A stretch of 64,000 nucleotides of DNA from positions 42,032,745 to 42,096,744 of the forward strand of contig CM075102.1 in NCBI GenBank assembly GCA_037576195.1, in the 5' to 3' direction. This DNA comes from Phytoseiulus persimilis (Eukaryota > Arthropoda > Arachnida > Mesostigmata > Phytoseiidae). A program made the translations under genes and the position numbers. Positions 58,638 through 64,000 of this stretch are shown in pieces (positions within the stretch are counted from its first letter, which is position 1; each line of letters opens with the position of its first letter). The notes under the pieces are model-generated. The model saw only the letters and a list, made by a program, of their open reading frames with translations. It did not search any database and was not told the origin of the DNA.

Positions 58638-59771
58638 ATGTCACTCCGCCAGAGCTCGAGTTACCCTGTGCTTCCCCGACGCGTCGGCAACATTTCGGTG
58701 CAACGAAGTGCGAATATGACATGGTGCATATTTCGAGCCGTCATCCTTCTCAACTGCCTTCTTTACGTGGTCTGGAACATTGTCGCCGGTTCGATGTGCG
58801 CTATGAGAGAAGATTTGGCTGCGTATCAAGCCCCGATCAATCTCGATCGTACGCTGCAGGTTCTGAAAACTGTTTGCGTTGTTCTCGACTTGTGCGCGAA
58901 AAGGGTTGACACTCTCCGCTCGGGGTTCGAAGACTGGTTCGTGTTGCAAGTGCTTATCGCGTCCTCCTTGAGCACGCTTGCTTTGGTTCAAAAACTCATC
59001 GAAAAGGCCCGAGCAGAACCTTTCTATCGCGTTTACATGGTTTGTCGCAAGGGTTTCGAAGAACGGGCTGTAGCTCGGGTTCTCCTCGTTTGGGACGCAG
59101 CGGTTTACCTCGTGATACAGAGTCTGGAGGTGCTGATAGTTTGCCGACTGCGCGTGACGCTATTCTCAAGCGTGAGACGGATCGATGGTCAGCGGAAGCT
59201 CTTCGACGAATCGCGGCTGAAGTCACCGGACCAAGTACAGTCTCGCGCTATTCTCCTGCTGGGCCATGAAATCGATGAATTCCGAAAAACCCAATCGGAG
59301 ACTTCGCTCTCATTGTTCGTTCTGGTCGTAGAGCTTGCGTTATCCACAGGCTTTAACGTGTGGAGATTGATTCACCACGCGGCGTTGAAGAATGCTGTGA
59401 CGCCCATCGCTTTCTTCCACATCATATCTTACGTTTCGCAGAGTGTGGTGTTGATGCTGGGCATCGGATCGGCCACGAGCTACTTCTCGGCTCATTTCAA
59501 AGATGCAACCAACGCAGTGATTCGAGAGCTGAGAGCAGACTTGCCAGAGAGATTGGCCATCGGTCTCGTTTTCAGCGCGGTCCCTTTGACTTTGACGGGA
59601 TTGAATACGATCAAGCTTTCGAAACGCAGCATAGTGCGTATGATCAGCGGTATACTTTCGGCTGCCCTGATATTCCAACAGATACTCAGCAACGAAGCTT
59701 TCGATTATTTGTACCAGAAAGGGAATCCAATCGATTTCAGCAATCAGACCAACGCCGCAGAACTCCTGTAG
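58638..59771 (+). CDS. Gustatory-receptor-like seven-helix chemoreceptor, intronless
   Basis: Probably a ligand-gated cation channel of the insect-type GR (7tm_7) superfamily, acting in the membrane of sensory neurons. The open frame is 377 codons from the ATG at 58638. An in-frame ATG at 58620 adds six codons but lies inside the last 31-bp repeat, so I prefer the second. Hydrophobic segments, counted from 58620, lie near residues 35-57, 81-95, 106-125, 153-177, 229-249, 263-287 and 338-356, a seven-helix plan. The last helix, RMISGILSAALIFQQIL, sits where GRs carry the TYxxxxxQF-type motif; Q353-Q354 is retained but the rest is diverged. Length fits GRs (350-450 residues). Family assignment rests on topology, length and the decayed paralog at 49.6-50.4 kb, not on a perfect motif. 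Another divergent multipass protein remains possible. Confidence 0.7.
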   Translation: MSLRQSSSYPVLPRRVGNISVQRSANMTWCIFRAVILLNCLLYVVWNIVAGSMCAMREDLAAYQAPINLDRTLQVLKTVCVVLDLCAKRVDTLRSGFEDWFVLQVLIASSLSTLALVQKLIEKARAEPFYRVYMVCRKGFEERAVARVLLVWDAAVYLVIQSLEVLIVCRLRVTLFSSVRRIDGQRKLFDESRLKSPDQVQSRAILLLGHEIDEFRKTQSETSLSLFVLVVELALSTGFNVWRLIHHAALKNAVTPIAFFHIISYVSQSVVLMLGIGSATSYFSAHFKDATNAVIRELRADLPERLAIGLVFSAVPLTLTGLNTIKLSKRSIVRMISGILSAALIFQQILSNEAFDYLYQKGNPIDFSNQTNAAELL

Positions 59772-62700
59772 CTCATCTTCGTGACGAGAGGCAAAGGATT
59801 GCACGACATCCGATCAGGATGCAGAGCTTGTCGTGATCGTCTGAGCTCTATTATCTCCAGCTCACTCCCGTCATGGGCGGAACTGGTTAGCCATCTTGTT
59901 CCGCGACGAGCCTCGCCGGAGAAGAATCCTTTGACGACCACCTCATGGGTGAAAACAGCAAACACGAGTCAGTGCAGCAACGATAGATTTTTCTAGGCGC
60001 CCTGCTCCAAAGATCCCGCGCGGGTCGATTCACGCATAGATTCATCGAAGCGGTTGATGCGAGACCCGATTGACCCACTCGGCGGGAGATTCCTTTCTTT
60101 GACATTATGATGAGCTTGCCGTCCTTCCGATGCAGACGAACGCCACAACTTCTCACGTTCGTCATGTCAAACGGGATGGTCACGCTCGGGATAATGCGGC
60201 GGGTAGCGTTCAGTGAGCTCATCCTACTCGGAGGTTCCGATATCATCACTTGAAACTCTCGATCCTCCGCGAACTGGAACATTATTTTTCATCTGGGATC
60301 TCTGTGTTTTTCCCGCCCGGTTCCATCAGTCTCATGGGATGATTTGGAGGAGAGCGCGCTGGAGCCGCATCGGATGCTCGCGAGACCCACTGAGTCGTTC
60401 GAAAAAACCGTAGGACGGAGAAGGGAGAGCCGAGCAGAAATGGAGCAGTTCTGCGAGCGGGCAAACAGGGAGGAGGCAAGTAGGTTCGGTTAGCTTGGAC
60501 GTCGCGAGTGGAAAGCTTCATTAAAAGTGGGCGTCTCACTTACGGGCCTTCATCGAACTCCGGACCTCGTCCGTTCGCCCGCCCGCCAGTCTTCCACTCA
60601 GCCGTCTGTCTCGGAGTCTTCGCGTCTTCGGGTCAATCCGCGGCTCGGGTCCTCTGATTCGCAATCCATTAATGCTGGATTTGGCCAACTCTGCTCGATC
60701 GGTCGGTCGCAACGCGCACTCGCTGTTATCGATGATGCGAAGCTATGCCCCAAATGCTCCATCTGACTTCGCCCGAGTTTTTGCTCGTTTTCAATCAGCC
60801 GCCGGTGTCTAACGTTTCCCCTGGTCGTATGCAACCCCTGAAAATACCTGCGGCTCGTGCATGCTACAGGAGGCTCAACGAGGCCTGGAAGGATTTCGCT
60901 CCATCATCCGAGTTGACCTCCTTCACCTTGTGGTGTGACGGAGCAATATTTCATTTTCTGGGCATGGTCCTCCTCTGATCTTCCGCAGAACTTCACATGA
61001 ACAGAGGACGGCCTGACAGGTCCACGTTGTGTAACATATTGTTCACTCTCTTCAGCTCCACGCGATTCAGGGGATTTAAAACCAACCAATCCTTCTGGTG
61101 AGGCTTCTGTATGAGTTCACCTGAAAATGATTGAGAACTCGATTTTCGCTTTCTTTCCGCAACGTACCAGGCATACGCAGGAGGAATGAAACCCAGGAAG
61201 GCACGGCAGTTATTCTGCCGCGAAAAGCGCCACGCTGCCTGCGCATTTTGCGGACGAAAATACTCCAGAATCTCACGAGAATGATTCATTATCAAGACCT
61301 CTTTCAAGCAGCCGATTTTGGATCGAGAATAGCTATCCCACCGTTATTTTAGCTCGGATTATGCTATTGTGTGGTAAAACTCCTCTAGCTCTCCCTCTGG
61401 TCTTTTCCCTCTCGAAGAGGAATCCAGGAGGAAATAAGTGCAAATGACCCGACTTCACAAAAGAATGCTGCTCCGTTTGGATGAACGACCTCGAGAGGAT
61501 GTCTGAATTCATGAGTATAGGAGGTTATGGTATGCAAAGGCTGATGTGCGAGCTTGAATCACGAATGTGGACACTGCTGTCGAATCCGATGATAACTTCG
61601 CCCTGCGTATATCCTTGCATAAGACGCGATTCGAATCTCCAAGATGGCGGAATGGGACACGTAGTGGGAACAAACCACCGGCAGACCCGAAGCTCCTCAG
61701 CTGGCATGGCTTCCACAAGGATGACTGACAGAAGACTGCAAGGAAGGAAGGGACCTTGGGGAGACGAGCGAAGCACGTGAGGGAAAATTCAATAGACCAG
61801 GAGACGCTCACATGCGCAGAGCCGGACGCACGGCACATCTTCGGCTGCCTCAGGCAGGGTGGTGGAGCATCGTCCGCGAGGGAGGAAACGTGGTTGGAAA
61901 TCACGACGGAAATTGTCCGTCGTCCGTGCAGTGACCACCTATCTACTGCCTCCAGCAGTCGACTGGCTATTTTTGCAGGAATCCACCAATCCATCAGTCG
62001 GCGTCAGCTCACTATCCCTCCCGAAAATATGTGGGGCGCAGAGACGCTCGTCGGCGTCGGATATCCCGAGCGTGCGAGAGATCACTCACTCCGGGAGGAC
62101 GGGAATCCGACGCACAAGAGGGACGAGTCAGGGAAACTAGAACGCTGGGAAGTCTCTGGCTCAGGAAAACCATCGAATCTGAATTCTGTCCACGTGGGAA
62201 GAATGAACAACAACAACGCGCTGGGGAGAGACGTCGCTCATATCTCGTCCACCACGGTCCCTTTCGCACGACCACTACCGACAATATCTGCTCCTGTCAC
62301 ATCGTCTCGCATCCGCCAGGGGCTCTTGGTCGCTTTTCTCGAGCCAAAGGATTCCGAGACGGCAGAATGTGAGGAACGTGAAGATACAAACATATTGAAA
62401 AGCGAGCGGGTCTCGCGCCCTGCCGATGAGATTTGAAAGAGAACTCTTCGCGAACTCGAAGCGATGGCTTCCGAGTCATGTTGAATCGTTCATCCTCCCG
62501 CCGGAAAAAGTCTCTGCAGGTTCGTGTCAGAGGCGTGACTAGCCCGGACCTCTGGACGAAAGGAATCCAGGGACTTCTCGTGACTTCACGCGTCCGAGGG
62601 CTCCTCGCAACCGGATCTCTGTCGCAGGAGCCTTCTTCTCCTATCAGCGCCTGCTTATTGGTCATTCGCACCCAAGTGAAATCACGGAGGGAGGACGTGG

Positions 62701-64000
62701 AACCGTGGGAGCTTTTCTCGATGCAGGAATGTTTTTGCATCAAGTACTGAATCTCACCCCACGCGAGGCCGAGGAAAGTCGAACCCAAGGACAAACTGAC
62801 GTGGGCAGGAAGGCACACAACGGATGAATGCAACGTCTGCAAGAACGGAGGAACAAAGCGCAATACACCGGGGAGCTCACGTCAACTAAACGAGTCTGAG
62901 CGTAGGCGCAGAAGGGCATACGAGCTGACGGCTGCAGTCCACGCGAGGAGGTAAAAAAGAAAGATAGATGAATTGCATGTGACAAACAAAAAGTCGTACC
63001 CACCTAATTCTTGCACGTGCCCTCGACCACTCCGAAGCAAGCTTATTGACGCTCCTCGGATGTTTCCCGGATCTGAAGCTTCATGGGGTTCGGCTTGACC
63101 TCGCGAATGGGGCAACCATCGGTGGGTCTGACAAGAGCTAAGCGCATTCAATGCTCTTCAAACATTCCCGTCGTCAAACTGATTCGCCACGGATAATGGG
63201 CAGGGCTGGTGAGAAGTCGTGGTAAGCACGACTGTTCCAACTTTTTCGTACCTAATTCATTCCAATTTTCATTCTACGTCCCGGAACCCTTTTGTGTTCG
63301 GAGGCGCATTCCATCATGCCCAATCTCGAGATTATTCACCGTTCCTGGATACGGTCCCGAGCAAGTCGAACTTACACGATTCTTCCGTTTCACGTGATTT
63401 CCAGGCAATTTTCCACCAGCTTTCATGTTGTGTCAGTTGGAGGCGGCGGCCACGCCTGGCTCGTGCTGGGCACGCTGCGGAAAATCTGAACAGGCCTGGT
63501 CTGCGACGCTTCGTCCTCGTTGCCTTCACTCGGTAGTCGGCCAGAGGGTTTGTTAGCTGGGCCCCGGAGGCTGGGCAGCGGAAACTGATCGGCTCCAGAG
63601 ATCGACTTTCACTGCCGAAGCGAATGGAAACCATGGGAGCCAACCTCCGAATCGGAGTTCCTCTACGATCCTCTTTGCGGCCCACACCCTGACCCCCTGT
63701 TTAAGGCCACAGGAGCGTGAGTATGCGCCTCTATACGACTGTTGTAGAATCTCAACCTGGCCATGATCCCGAACGAGTGAACACATTCTTCCAGCTCAGG
63801 TGAAGCTCCCGAAATCGTCCTCGCAGTACAACGCTTCGATCATCGAGTTATCCAAAAACGCCAGCAACCGATTGTTGTCGAAGGGAAGTCTCCTTCATGT
63901 CGCCAATAATCCAGAATGAGATGATCGCTTCCTCAGAGAATAGGGTTCGGGGGAAAATCTTGAAGCAAGGACTTCAAGCCAAATGTTTTTGCATCGTCTT
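59772..64000. other. Intergenic sequence to the right edge, no supported gene
   Basis: The largest frame is plus 61756-62436 (226 codons), polar and low in hydrophobic residues with no domain. An antisense minus frame of 188 codons at 62297-62863 partly overlaps it. Both could be chance. Nothing else stands out. Confidence 0.35.

Noticed and set aside
61756..62436. 226-codon plus frame
   Set aside because: Polar, domain-free composition with an overlapping antisense frame of 188 codons. No promoter or splice evidence, so I could not support a gene.

Overview
The window looks like animal (eukaryotic) nuclear DNA of roughly balanced base composition, with few genes. The best gene is split by short GT-AG introns, there are no operons, and most long open frames are chance or antisense readings. 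Three protein families point to an arthropod: an RR-type chitin-binding cuticle protein, a divergent ionotropic receptor (IR) and a divergent gustatory-receptor-like (GR) protein. The receptor divergence, the balanced GC and the short introns would fit a chelicerate, perhaps a mesostigmatan mite. That last step is inference; nothing here is diagnostic for a species.

Layout. Positions 1-10 kb hold no gene I can defend, apart from a coding-like open frame at the left edge. A complete four-exon cuticle gene lies on the minus strand at 10.3-11.2 kb, with TATA box, initiator and poly(A) signal. From 16 to 33 kb there are isolated exon candidates with good splice sites (17.0-17.3, 18.7-19.25, 20.9-21.6, 31.6-32.0, 32.5-32.7 kb). 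Between them, at 28.05-30.33 kb, is an IR gene covering ligand-binding lobes, membrane segments and tail, but broken by a frameshift and by extra sequence in the pore region. From 33 to 46 kb I see little beyond one well-bounded minus-strand exon at 42.8-42.9 kb.

From 46 to 48.5 kb is a transposon-like island: two separate imperfect inverted repeats with arms of about 300 bp (46.08-46.96 and 47.58-48.46 kb) and an 80-bp hAT-like miniature element against the first. Next to it are the possible 3' exons of a plus-strand gene (49.17-49.48 kb) and a decayed GR copy (49.61-50.39 kb). An unrecognised five-exon plus-strand gene model lies at 54.74-56.15 kb. An intact intronless GR-like gene lies at 58.64-59.77 kb, directly behind five exact 31-bp tandem repeats.

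Functionally, the window combines one structural cuticle gene with chemoreceptor genes in different states: an intact GR, a decayed GR paralog and a damaged IR. This fits birth-and-death turnover of chemoreceptors. The rest is intergenic or intronic DNA with microsatellites.
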